Below the pieces are notes generated by a model. It saw only the letters and a list, made by a program, of their open reading frames with translations, was not told the DNA's origin and ran no database searches. Below, one piece after another: positions 21,615-32,649 of a stretch of 64,000 nt of DNA (positions within the stretch are counted from its first letter, which is position 1; each line of letters opens with the position of its first letter). The position numbers were made by a program, and so were the translations under genes. This stretch comes from Symbiodinium natans (taxonomy: Eukaryota > Sar > Dinophyceae > Suessiales > Symbiodiniaceae): NCBI GenBank assembly GCA_905221605.1, contig CAJNDS010000224.1, positions 124,001-188,000 on the forward strand, read 5' to 3'.

Positions 21615-21832
21615 TTGAATTGTAAATTGTAAACGCTTGCGCGCGCCGCCTCGGGCAGGGTTTCTGGGGGGCACTGGGCAAGGCGTCAAAAAGGGGAGGG
21701 GTCCCAGGAAGGGTCCCAAGGGTCCCAGGGGTTTGATGGGAGGAAGGTTTCCCCAAAACGTCCCCCAAAAAACTCGTGCATTCTGGAGCGCCCCTCTATA
21801 GGAGCCGCCGACAGGCGGGACCCCCCACTTTG
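21615..21832. repeat. Dispersed element R, copy 2
   Basis: It runs from TTGTAAACGCTTGCGCGCGC to CTATAGGAGCCGCCGACAGG and GGGACCCCCCAC, matching copy 3 at both ends with a different middle. It is embedded in AT-rich DNA; both R copies are preceded by TTAGTGGGTTT/CGAGTGGGTTT-like sequence. Confidence 0.7.
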
Positions 21833-22334
21833 CAGATTTTTGAATAGAAATGGGAACTGAGAATGCAACTATGGCTCCAGGCTGTTGGGCAAGCCTCTCC
21901 CTGCAGGTAGATTATTAAAGAACATGTCAGATTTTTTTGTTAATGTACACAGTTAGTTTTTTTTTCTGAGGCTCAGATCTTATCCAGAGTTTTTTTTTTG
22001 TTGTCTTGACGTTTGTAGCGTGTTCAGAAGCAACATCGCTCTTCAACCCCAGGTTATTGTAGTTTGTCCGTCTGTCCTTGCGCCGCCCTCAGAGGTAGGG
22101 GCTGGCTGCTGAGCTACTGTCGTGCTTTGCAAGGTGTACGCTTGGACCCTCTAAGAAGGCGAGCGCTCCCCTTGTGTTATTCTTTCTCGTGCCGCCCTCA
22201 GAAGTAGAAGCAAGGTGTTTGAGAGGGCAGTACGGCCAGACCCCCTAGGCATGAGTCTGTACAGCATGGTTCTCTGTCCAGACTCCGAAATTCAATAACT
22301 TAAATTAACCCAGCTGTGCAACCCAACAGCCAAG
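21833..22334. other. Spacer with a doublet block
   Basis: The motif GCCGCCCTCAGA(A/G)GTAG occurs at 22082 and 22193. No gene is seen. Confidence 0.4.
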
Positions 22335-22382
22335 TTCCGTTCCGTTCCGTCGTTCCGTTCCGACGTTCCGTTCCGTTCCGTT
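22335..22382. repeat. (GTTCC)n microsatellite
   Basis: Pentamer GTTCC repeats with two CGTC interruptions, followed shortly by a C-run (22407-22420). Confidence 0.85.
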
Positions 22383-22479
22383 CTGGCTGCCGAGGTGATA
22401 TTTGGCCCCCCCCCCCCCCACCTCTACAGATAGAAACCCAACCCTTCGGCTTTTGGGAATCAGTGCGATAATTTTTCAC

Positions 22480-22880
22480 AGTTATCAATTCATTCCATAT
22501 TTTTGGTTTTGGAACTTAACCCAGAATCAAAGTCCAGAATAGAGTTTAATAAATTGAATGAGTTACAGTGTGTAAGTTAAGTAAATGTTTTACATTGTTG
22601 AGACTATTTTCATTATGAACACATCTATTTCTTTTTCTTAAACGATCTTTACGGTATTTAAAGTTTTGTAAATTAGTCAATGTATTCAAAGTATTACAGT
22701 ATACTTTCAAAATGCAGATTATGCAAGTCATTTTAAACCTGTGTTTAAATTAGTTTTTTTAATGGTTTGTCTACTGACGTTATGTAAAAGTGTTTAACAT
22801 TAAAAGTAATCAACTTACTTGAACTATTTTTTAGTGGGTTTATGGACAGAACTCAAACGTCAGAATAGATTCTTGGGGTG
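22480..22880. other. AT-rich spacer
   Basis: Continuation of the AT-rich island between R copies 2 and 3. No coding signal. Confidence 0.5.
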
Positions 22881-22889
22881 AGAGTCATT

Positions 22890-23092
22890 ACATGATTGTA
22901 GGCGCTTGCGCGCGCCGCCTCGGCAGTCGGGCTGGCCCCAGGACAGGAAAGGAGGAAAGAGGGTTTCTGGCCCACGGGTCCAAGAAGGTCCCATGCCAGT
23001 TCCAGGCATCGCAGTGCAGGGGGGGTTCCAGAAAAAAGTACATTTTGGAGCGCCCCCTCTATAGGAGCCGCCGACAGGCGGGACCCCCCACG
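22890..23092. repeat. Dispersed element R, copy 3
   Basis: It shares GCGCTTGCGCGCGCCGCCTC and GGAGCGCCCCCTCTATAGGA with copy 2. A run of about 25 G follows (23108-23143). Confidence 0.7.
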
Positions 23093-23368
23093 GCATCGGT
23101 TTGCAGCACCTCCAGGCGATGGGGGGGGGGGGGGGGGGGGGGGGTCAGTCACAAAATCTGGCACAGGGGAAAGGGTTGAGTTAGGGGGAAGGAGACCTGA
23201 TCCGGGTGCAGGAAGCCGAGGCGAATTTAGTTTCTTTAACTTGTTTTGGAATGGAGAGGCTTGCCTAAGAGCCTGGAACAATTGTCACTTCTATTTCTAT
23301 TCAATACTTCGAATTAAGATTTCAGTTTTTCATATGTTTTTCAGAGAATTACCCCCAATTCGGTTTTT

Positions 23369-23715
23369 GTCTGGAAACATCTGGTGCGATCTGTTCGTGA
23401 GCCCTCGAAAGTGCTGTGCACACCAGGCGAAAGTCAAACAGGGTTGAGCAGCTTTGTCTGGCAAAATGTGGTGCGATCCGCCGGTGGGCCCTCGAAAGAG
23501 CTATACATACCACACGAAATGCAAACAGGGTTTATGAACTTGTTCTGGCCAAATGCGGTGTGATCCGGCCATGAGCTTTTGAAAGCGCTGCAAATACCAC
23601 GCGAAAGTCAAACAGGGGTTTAGCATCTTTGTCTGGCAAAACGTGGTGCGGCCCGGCCGTGCGCCCTCGAAAATGCTGTAACTACCACGTGAAAGTCAAA
23701 CAGGGGTTTTACAAA
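23369..23715. repeat. Tandem repeat of 86-89 bp, four copies
   Basis: Copies start at GTCTGG(A/C)AA near 23369, 23456, 23542 and 23631. Each contains GGTGCGATC(C/T)G, CCTCGAAA, CTACCAC and GAAAGTCAAACAGGG. The unit has no open frame. Confidence 0.85.
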
Positions 23716-23934
23716 ACTGTCCGTCACATTTTCTGCGCTTCGTGCGTGGGAGTTGTTTTTCTTATTTTACGCACTTCGTCTACTTTTCCAGCAAAACCAC
23801 TGTCTATTCGAAATTTCCATCGGTAAAGGCTTATTTCCTCTGCATGTGAAGAGAAAACCCTCCATGAGGTCTTCGTGGTTTTACAAAAGACACTCGATTT
23901 TTCGCTATTTCCATAAGCAAATCCTGAACGAAAG

Positions 23935-24200
23935 AAGAAAGAAAGAAGGAGAGAACGAAAGAAAGAGAAAGACAGAAAGACAGAAAGACAGAAAGACAGA
24001 AAGACAGAAAGACAGAAAGACAGAAAGACAGAAAGACAGAAAGACAGAAAGACAGAAAGACAGAAAGACAGAAAGACAGAAAGACAGAAAGACAGAAAGA
24101 CAGAAATACAGAAAGACAGAAAGACGGAAAGACAGAAAGACAGAAAGAACGAAAGAAAGAAAGAAATAAAGAAAGAAAGAAAGAACAAACGAGAGGAAAA
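23935..24200. repeat. (AGACAGAA)n octamer and (GAAA)n
   Basis: About 23 octamer copies (23966-24148) are flanked by GAAA tetramers. Translation of the minus strand gives a long Phe-Leu-Ser frame that is only a product of the repeat. Confidence 0.95.
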
Positions 24201-24297
24201 ACACATAAAGAAATACAGCTTTTTGTTGCTTCTCCTTGGTTTCCTACCATGATTTTCACAATTTCTTCGATTGCGGGGCCCCCTGGAGATCGCGCCA

Positions 24298-24475
24298 GGA
24301 AGCAAGAGACAGAAAGGAACAGAACAGAGCATAAAGAGCAGAAAGAGCAGAAAGAAAATCAAGAAAGAAAGAACGAAACGAATAAACAAGCAAACGAAGA
24401 AAGAGAGAAAGAAGAAAAGGAGAACACGATCAACAGAACCAGCCCGGAGAGATTGGCAGAAGCAATCAAGAAATA
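24298..24475. repeat. Purine-rich degenerate repeat
   Basis: AGAAAGAGCAGAAAGA-type sequence. A C-run lies just beyond at 24520-24550. No gene. Confidence 0.7.
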
Positions 24476-24748
24476 ACAAACGAACTACATACTCAGACGC
24501 AGCAGAATACATAAATATCCCCCCCCCCCTCCTCGACCCCACCCCCCTCAGTAGCACTGCCCGCTTTGCTGCGGTATAGTTACGAGCTGTGTCGGTGATG
24601 CTAGAAAAGTGGGCAGGCGCGGCAGAAACTTGCTGTAATGTTTGACTGATGCTCAAGGAAAATTACTTAACGGTTTAGAGCCAGCAGAATCACATCGACA
24701 AGAGCATCACACAGTCAACAAGCCCACCACCACAATGGAAAACCTTGC

Positions 24749-25570
24749 ATGACTCTGCAGGCGACGACAACACTAAGTACCACCAGCGCTACTTCCACAT
24801 CAAGCTCATCCTCCTCTTCAGCGTCAAGCAGTACCACAACCTCAAGCGCGTCAAGCACTTCCACATCAAGCTCATCCTCCTACTCTGCAACGTCAAGCAC
24901 CGCCACAACGGCTTCAAGCACTTCCTCTACAACAACAAGCTCCACAAGCACTTCTTCTACAACAACAAGCTCCACAAGCACTTCCTCTACAGCAACAAGC
25001 TCCACAAGCACTTCCACAACCGCTTCAAGCACTTCCTCTATAACAACAAGCTCCTCAAGCACTGCCACCACGACAGTAACCCTGACGTGCGCAGCGGGCT
25101 ATTACACTGTCCAAGGTGCGTGTGCCGCATGCCCACTTGGAAAGTTCCAGAACCAATCAGGAGCTTTTCCTGTCAGTGCTTGTACTGATTGCGTGGCAGG
25201 ATCCACAACCAAGTCTGAGGGAGCTGACCATGAAGACCTGTGCATTCGTCCAAGGGGCACGCAGGTCTGGCATTGCAATGCTGGTCAAGTGTGCAGTTTA
25301 AACTTGTTAGGCTTCAGCCTCCAAGACGGTCATCAACTCGCAGTTGATGCATCCGGTAGCTGTGCCGGCGCGTTGCTTGAGGTGCCTGGTATTGCACAAT
25401 CCGGTATATCAAAGCCTGCCACGCAGCAAGGAACGTTGTACACGTGGGGAGATGTTGCCGTCGATTTCCTGCCAGAGCCTTCCGTTTTCGCCTTATGCTG
25501 GTGCGCAAACATGAACGGTCTTGCCTGTGACAGTTTGGAGGCTTTTCAAATTCTTGCGGGGCAACTCCAG
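24749..25570 (+). CDS. Gene A exon 1: Ser/Thr stalk, cysteine-rich segment, module 1
   Basis: ATG at 24749 may be the start or may lie inside an exon beginning at the CTCTGCAG acceptor (24755-24762). About 110 codons of nearly pure Ser/Thr/Ala follow, a mucin-like stalk likely to be O-glycosylated if secreted. Next comes CAAGYYTVQGACAACPLGKF with ACTDCVAGSTT, matching the ephrin type A/B receptor-like cysteine pattern. Then module 1: HCNAGQVC, LLGFSLQDGHQLAV and FALCWC, ending LACDSLEAFQILAGQLQ. The exon ends at CTCCAG, before GTGGGT; the donor is fixed by alignment with the next module. A second frame on this strand is also open, owing to the trinucleotide repetition. Confidence 0.75.
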
Positions 25571-28500
25571 GTGGGTAATTATGCAAAATGTCTCCCCTTA
25601 TTGCCCTACACCTTCCTGGATTTTTGATTTGCATGTCACCCCCAATAGCCCCTGTGCGCACAGGTGTCCGGGCCCTTCGGACAGCAGTTGTTCGCATGCA
25701 TACGGGGCCAGGTTTGCTCATCGCTTCAATTGCAAGGCGTGTTTTTGAGGGATGCTGTGGTTGCCAGGGTATGATGCAAAGATATTTCCAAGAGTGAGAT
25801 AAACAATAATAAGTGTGGAGCAAGGTGATCTATTTCATAGTTCGCATTTAGCATTTAGAAGAGAGGGCTCATAAGAGGTTGATCGCACGGGCAGGTGGCG
25901 GTTTGTCCGAGAGCAACCAAGTGGCTGTGCGATTCGATGGCTGCGGCACACCAAACAACATGCAGATCTCAGCGGCAAACTTGCTCGGCGTTGGCAGCCT
26001 TGACGTTGATTCGGCCTCTATCGGCTCCATCGGCATCCTGTCGTTCGGGACTTCCGACCTGCACCGCATCAGTCTGGATTCCAGCGAATCGGGTTATGAC
26101 CTTTGCTGGTGCAGCGGGCCACATTGCCAGGCGCAGGAGTTTGTGGCGCCAGTCGGCAAGTTGCGCATCGAGGGGCCCATCGCAAATCAGGAAATCAGCT
26201 GCTCTGTGGGGCAGCACTGTTGCTGCGTCTGGTGCAGGAGTATCGTTTTTGTATGCAGTATCGAATCTACCCAAGCATGACAGTGATAAGTCTTTCTTCG
26301 AGACCCAAATGCTTGCAAGGTGACCTGGGCAGCATCCGAGCGGTGCGACCGCGCATGGGTGACAGGGTCATGGTCCTGACGGCGTGCAGCACAGGTTTCG
26401 CGGTTCCTGGTTTCCCAGCAGGCGGTCTGGCTGAGTACATTGACCCTCATCTGCTTCAGACTGAGTCACAGATGGCCCGGTACACCAGTCACCCCGACCA
26501 CCCTAACCCAGGCACCCGAAAACAAGGAAACGCTGCCACGAGCGACGCCTGATAATGCGCCACTTCTGCAGCTTGTTAGGTCACTTGCTGGGGGCGGTGG
26601 CTGCGCCCTTGTGAAGGACATCTTGAGCAGCAGCAACAAACCAACAGCTACTACCACCACTACCTCCTCCTCCACTATGCTACTATGGTACTGTACTACC
26701 ACCACTACCTCCTCCTCCATTATGCTACTATGGTACTGTACTACTGTACTTTTCTACAAAAGTATTGCTCTGCTACCCTACTACCATACCACTATACTAC
26801 CATTCATCCCATGAGTACCAGTCGGCATCTGAAATGTCACTGGTCGACCACGAATGTCACTCCACGCGTTGTCATACCATGTATTGGCTGGCAGTTTCAG
26901 CCGCCCATTGACATGGATCCACATTGCCATGTGGAGAATGTTCCATTATGGAAGGTACGAACTGAGCCAAATGATATCTTACGAAATAAACTCGGACATA
27001 GCTTTTAGATGTGATGCCATGGCCTAACAAGGGCGACGAGCATGAGCAAGTGCAAAAAGTTGGTTGTTTTGCAGGCTAAAACTACCGCAGAGCATTGCGA
27101 ACATTGGCGAGCTTTTGCTCAAAGTGTGTTTCCTTTGCATTCGGAGCTTGTAGTTCATGCTTTGCCCTGTCTCCTCATTGGTACGCTGAAGGTAGGTCAC
27201 CCGTAAATCTGGAAAAACATGGGAGGACTCCGATAGGTGACAGACATAAGAAGATGTCTCACTGGAAAGGTGCAAGTTCGCTTCAGTAGCATTCTCCTCC
27301 AGTATTTGCCAAAGGTGCCCGCGTAATCTCATGCCGACGTTTAGAAGGGTTTCTTCTGGTGGAAGACTGTGTGTCGGTTCCATCGCGAAGTATCAAACAT
27401 GAACGAAGCACCTTTTACACTCTGTGATCCTTGGGCCGAAGAAGTGTCAGCCACAATCTTTAGGGTGGAGAAATCGCAGCAGTTGCTAGGACATAGAACG
27501 AAGAATTGTCTTTTCCCTTTTTTTTTGCCCTAAACCCTAAACCCTGAACCCTTAACCCTGAACCCTTAACCCTAAACCCTAAGCCCTAAACCTTAAACCC
27601 TAAACCCTAAACCCTAAACCCTAACCCGTCACAGACGGCGGATTGGTGAAACATCTGGTTTTTACGTTGATACAGGGTGAAACGTCTTTCCTCATCACTG
27701 ACCCATTGTGTATCCAGAAGTTTGCCTTGAACTTTTCATACATGCTTCAGAATACGATTTTTTTGGAGTTGTACAAGGCTTTCATATGTGCTAGGGTTCC
27801 TGCAGAAGAAGACAATCTGAAACACATCTGTCAGCTGGAAGGATGGAACAGGTTTAGTCTGAAGATCAAATCTCAAGAGTTCACATGCTGGCAATATGCC
27901 TTGTTCAGAATTGTGAAGAACGATGTCTGACAGCTAAGTTCACAAATCGGAAGAATGTCTCTAAGAAAGATGGTGTGCATTCGTGCTCCAGCTCGTCTTG
28001 GTCTACCATTCCAAAAACGTAATGCAGCGTCCTTCTGCGTCAATGATCCGAAAACCTGTAATTCGAATCTTGAAAACCATGTGCAGCAGTAAAGATATGC
28101 ACCAACCAGTTTACAGTGTGCAGTATTGGTGCTTGATCATCTCGGGAACCACTCACAGGGACGTTCAGTCAGCCAGTGTTACCGAGACAACACGCCAGCA
28201 AGTACACACCATGCAAGGCTTGCACGCCTTGTTTGAATATAAGCGTTAGGTACGGACTAACACTTTTTGTGTGTTAGAAATGCTCATGATGCAGTCTTTG
28301 ACATCTTGCCGTCTTTGACATCTTGGTTGCAGTTCAGTCTTGCCATGCAGCATTTTGCTTCCAATACTTTATGACGGACCCATGAACCGAAAACGTTGGT
28401 CTCTTGAGTTTTGTATGACAAAGTCATAAGGCCTAGCTTTTGAGATAGGGTCCACTTGACTCATTGTGAGAAAGCCTTGAGCCTTGGCGCGGTAGAGCCC

Positions 28501-31500
28501 CAATGTGATAGATGTGTAGACAGTCAGTTGAAGTTTACAGCAGCTTTAATCGTTCGCCGTTGTTCTCTTTCGAAAATCATTTGTGACAGAGTGCTCCTTG
28601 CCCAGAGCCACTCGGAGGCGGGTAGGTACGACTTTCCAGTATTGTAGAACCGTGTTGTTCTGTGTATTTCCTGCACGTATTTTGCTCCTTTCGCTTGTGT
28701 GGTTAAGTTGGTAGAAAGCTGACTTGTCAACGGATTTTAGGCTTTCAGCGCTCAGACGCAAAACATCTGCTTCTCTCAAGTAACTCATATGGCAATGTCA
28801 AGAAGGAAGAAGCTCGAGTAAGCGCATGAACCGAGTGGCCAGGAGGATCATGGCAGTTTGCCTGATGAGCAACCACTATCCCCTGGTCTCGTGAAACTTT
28901 GCGGATACCCCTTCGCGCTAATAGTTTTTGCCGCCTGCGGCGAGAAAAGCTGCTAAAAATAGGCTGAGTGGTTAGCCTGGTTTCGGGTTTAGCTACTTCT
29001 GGGGCTTCAATTTTGCCTGTTATCTCTGTTTGGGAGCTTTACACTGTGCATCTCCATTTTGCGCTAAGCGCCAGGGTTTGCCACGTCGGGCTTGCCACTC
29101 TGCATCGTCTTTGGGGATTGCAATAGCCAGGGATCTGCATTCTAAGGATGATGTTGGCTTTGCATTCACTGCGAATTCAACGGCAGCGCTGACGTCACCA
29201 GCTGGGATCTTCCGGCTTTGCTTTTGCAGGCCTGAACCAGACTTGCAGGCATGCGGGAAGAGTCCGAAATTTTGTGGATCGTTTGTTTGCAACACGTGTT
29301 TCTTTGAGGTATGTGCGGGGAAGCTTGCAGAATGACACGTAGCCCCCCGCAGGCGTGCGACTCGTCCACAGTTTTCCGGGCATCCGTTGGGCTAATGGTG
29401 GTGCAGGGCCCCTTCAACCAGAACTTCGAGTGTGGAGCGGGCCGTTGTTGGGCATATTTTTTGTTGTTGCTGTCTTTTTGTTCAGCCGCTGCTCTTTGCA
29501 TGGCGCCTGGGATGGCCATGTCGGCATCTTTTTGGATTGCCCCTCAAGCTAAGACGAGGTGACGTGGGCGGCCTGTGCGAAATTGCTTTGTCCGGCATCG
29601 CGCTGTCAGCCGGCGATTCGTTTCTACTCACCTTCGATAGCTGTGCAGCGCTGGCCTCTGTGGATATCCCAGGCTACAACACACTGCAACAGCCATTGAC
29701 ACTGCAAGAGATGGGAAATTCTTTTCAAATTTCCCTTGGGCATATACCCATCGACACCATGCCCGCAGTGTACAAGTTGTGTTGGTGCCCTAGCAGTGCA
29801 AATTGTGCCTGGGCCAGGGTCAAGTAGCATTTCAGGTTTCATGGAAAGCTTGCAGTCCTGAACCGGAACCGGAACCAATACGGTCTGCTCTCTCAAAGGG
29901 CCTGGCCCTGAACTCCTAAATCTGAAGTCAGGCTCCTTATCAAATCTGGGGTCCTTCGGGGCAGACGCCGGCAGCATAAGCCTCAACTGCCCAAGCGGAC
30001 GGTTCTTCTCCGCGCAGACAAGGCTGCTGTTGGAATCAATTTCACATTCATCTCGTGGTTCTAGTTACTAGTTGTTGTCACCACTGATGATGAACACTGG
30101 TGTAACTTGCACTGTTGTTCTTAGGGATTAGGGATGCGGTTGTCAGTGCTTTGTCCCTCAAGTTGCATTTGCGTGTATTACAGGCAACAGAATCGGACTA
30201 TTTTTGGCATAGGGCTCTACAAGTGAGTTCTCCACGCAGAGGTGTGCAGAGTGTGGGAGAGGCTTCTATTGTCCTGGTGGCCACCAGAATGCAGCGACCA
30301 GAGTCTCATGCCCAGTGGGTAAGACCACCACGCGGACCAACACCACTTCCAGCGCAGACTGCCTTTGCGATCATGGCTACGAAGCCTCCTCTGGCACCTG
30401 TGTCCCCTGCGCCTGGGCCAGCTTTGGGTTCACCTTTGGAAAGCATCGTTCAGATCTATAGACCCTTGCCACATCCTTCACCGCCCCTCGCGTCCGCGCT
30501 TCGATCTGTTTTCTCAACCGCCTAGCGGCAAGATGGTTCTGGCTCGTAGGTTGGCGGTCTCGGGTCTACGGGTAACGAGGAATTGTCAGGGGGGAAGGTA
30601 GATTTCAGCGTTCTGCGGGGCAATGAGTTCCACAGACGGCACGTTCTTGGGGAGCTATTTGGACTCTTGTTCGTTTCCCAACTTCCCAATGACGACAAGC
30701 GGAAGCGGTTGCAGGCCTCGACAGATCAGTGCGACCGCCACAGGCACTTGAATTTAAGTAGGCCGTCCTCAGCCATGCACTTCTCCCAAAAGCGTACGCA
30801 TCTGTGCCCATGAAAGCATGTGTTGTAGCACATCCAAGCCCAGGTGCAGTCGGATTCTACAAACCCACGGCCGGCGATTCTGGCTGCACACCTTGTTCCC
30901 CGAGCCTCGGATGCGAAACTGATTTACACCAAGCGCAGCACGTGCAAAAACACCTCAGGTGGGTTCAAGTGCTGCACGATTGTCGACAGTCTCCGAGTCC
31001 AGCTCAGGAACCAGACGACATACCAAAGGGGCTCCGTATCAAACAGCTCACTGTGGCAATTGTTAAGAAGTGTCTTCATTTCTGTGAAACATAGGTTTTC
31101 ACGAAGCTGTTTGCAGTACAGCACTGCTGAGAAGCAGCGCAAAGTGGGCTTCCCAGGCTCTTGCATTGCGTCTGCTCTGACTGACAGTGCTGATGGCGAC
31201 CGGCTTTGGTTGGAAGGTTTTTTTGTTTTCAGAAGGCTGTACCGATGGGTTCTCTGCGGCCTTTGAATAAAAGTGCCTTCGAACCCCACCCATTCCAACC
31301 AAAACCTTGTCAAAGAAGTCCCAAACCACGTAAGGTTTGAGTCTGACAGACATAGAAAATTCTTCACTCGTCCCTGCCGTCGCTTTCAACGTCTCTCTCC
31401 GTGCGACTTCTGGAGGTGGAGCGGCTTCTCAACCCATCACATCAACAAACTGTAGATTGAGTTGCATTAAGCAACCGAACCTGTCGTTGTTTGTGAACTC

Positions 31501-32616
31501 TCTTGAAAAGCCCTCAGGCCTGGCAATGAACGACAGCGAAACCATCAGCAAGCTGGAATCCGCTCTGCTTCGCGGAGTTTCGGAAGCTACTGGGATGGAT
31601 TCGACGTCAATAGAAGTCACCATTCCGACAGGCGAGGCTTGCAACTTTTCGATTTGGGATGATGGAACTTGCTGTAGACGTCATGCTTAGCTGTCGAGCG
31701 TCGTGCCCCCTTCTAATCACAATGCCAACATGTAACCCTGAACGAATCCGAATCAAGCAATCTGCACACTGGTATCAGACAGAGAGCCAGGTGTGTCAGC
31801 TGCCCGACGTTTATCTGGTGGCTTCCTGGTGACCGTGGTCATCAAGTACCGTTCCAAGGCTCCGGCAATTTTTAACTTGAAGCGGTGTCGGAGTTTGAGC
31901 TGGTTGTTTGGGCTGCACTGCCTTCTTTGTGACCGCATGGTTTGGCCGCTGGCCCGTGTAACATCCTTTCTCAGGCCCTTGCAATGTGGGCCGAGCAGGA
32001 TCTGGACGAACGAACTATTGAAGATGCGATTGGAGACTCTTTGCGTGCAAGTTCTGCGCTGGACGTTCGCATTGAGGCGATCTCTGAGCTTGTCGTGTCT
32101 TCCGTGGTCGCAGAAGCCGTTAATGGCAAACTTGCGTACTTTTGTTCAGCAAGACACTGCAAAAAAAAAAACCAATCACAGAATCGTTGCCACACTACAA
32201 CACCCTACACATCAGAATTTAATTCCGCATTCTGCAAGAACCCAGGTCATGGAATGTCCAAGGAACTCGGCTCGGCCACCGGGGGCCATGGTGCTGCAAG
32301 CAAGCGACTGCGTTTGCCTGCCGGGCTATGGCTACGACAGCGTGAGACAAGCCTCTAGACGACGGCTAGAAAACCTGCGATGATTCTCAGAATTCGGCAC
32401 CTGTGTAATGTATAAGCTGGACAGATCCCAAATATGCAAGTGTATCGAATGTGCTCAAGGAGTGCGACCCATGCCAGAGGGGAGAGTACAAGTCGACCTT
32501 GGCGGATGAAAACTGCGTGAAGTGCGGTACCTCGAGGCAGGGGTGTTTGTTCCTCAGCATAGTGGGCTGCAGTCCTTATATATATATATATATAATATAC
32601 ATCGATATAATATATG

Positions 32617-32649
<33 letters not shown>

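Noticed and set aside
23966-24148. Possible CRISPR-like regular repeat
   Set aside because: Units are 8-base and contiguous without spacers; the setting is eukaryotic.
23724-24656. 310-codon minus-strand ORF rich in Phe, Leu and Ser
   Set aside because: It is the translation of the AGACAGAA octamer and GAAA repeats.
24745-25188. 147-codon ORF rich in His, Lys and Phe overlapping gene A exon 1
   Set aside because: A frame-shifted reading of the Ser/Thr trinucleotide-rich stalk; the other frame continues into conserved cysteine-rich sequence.
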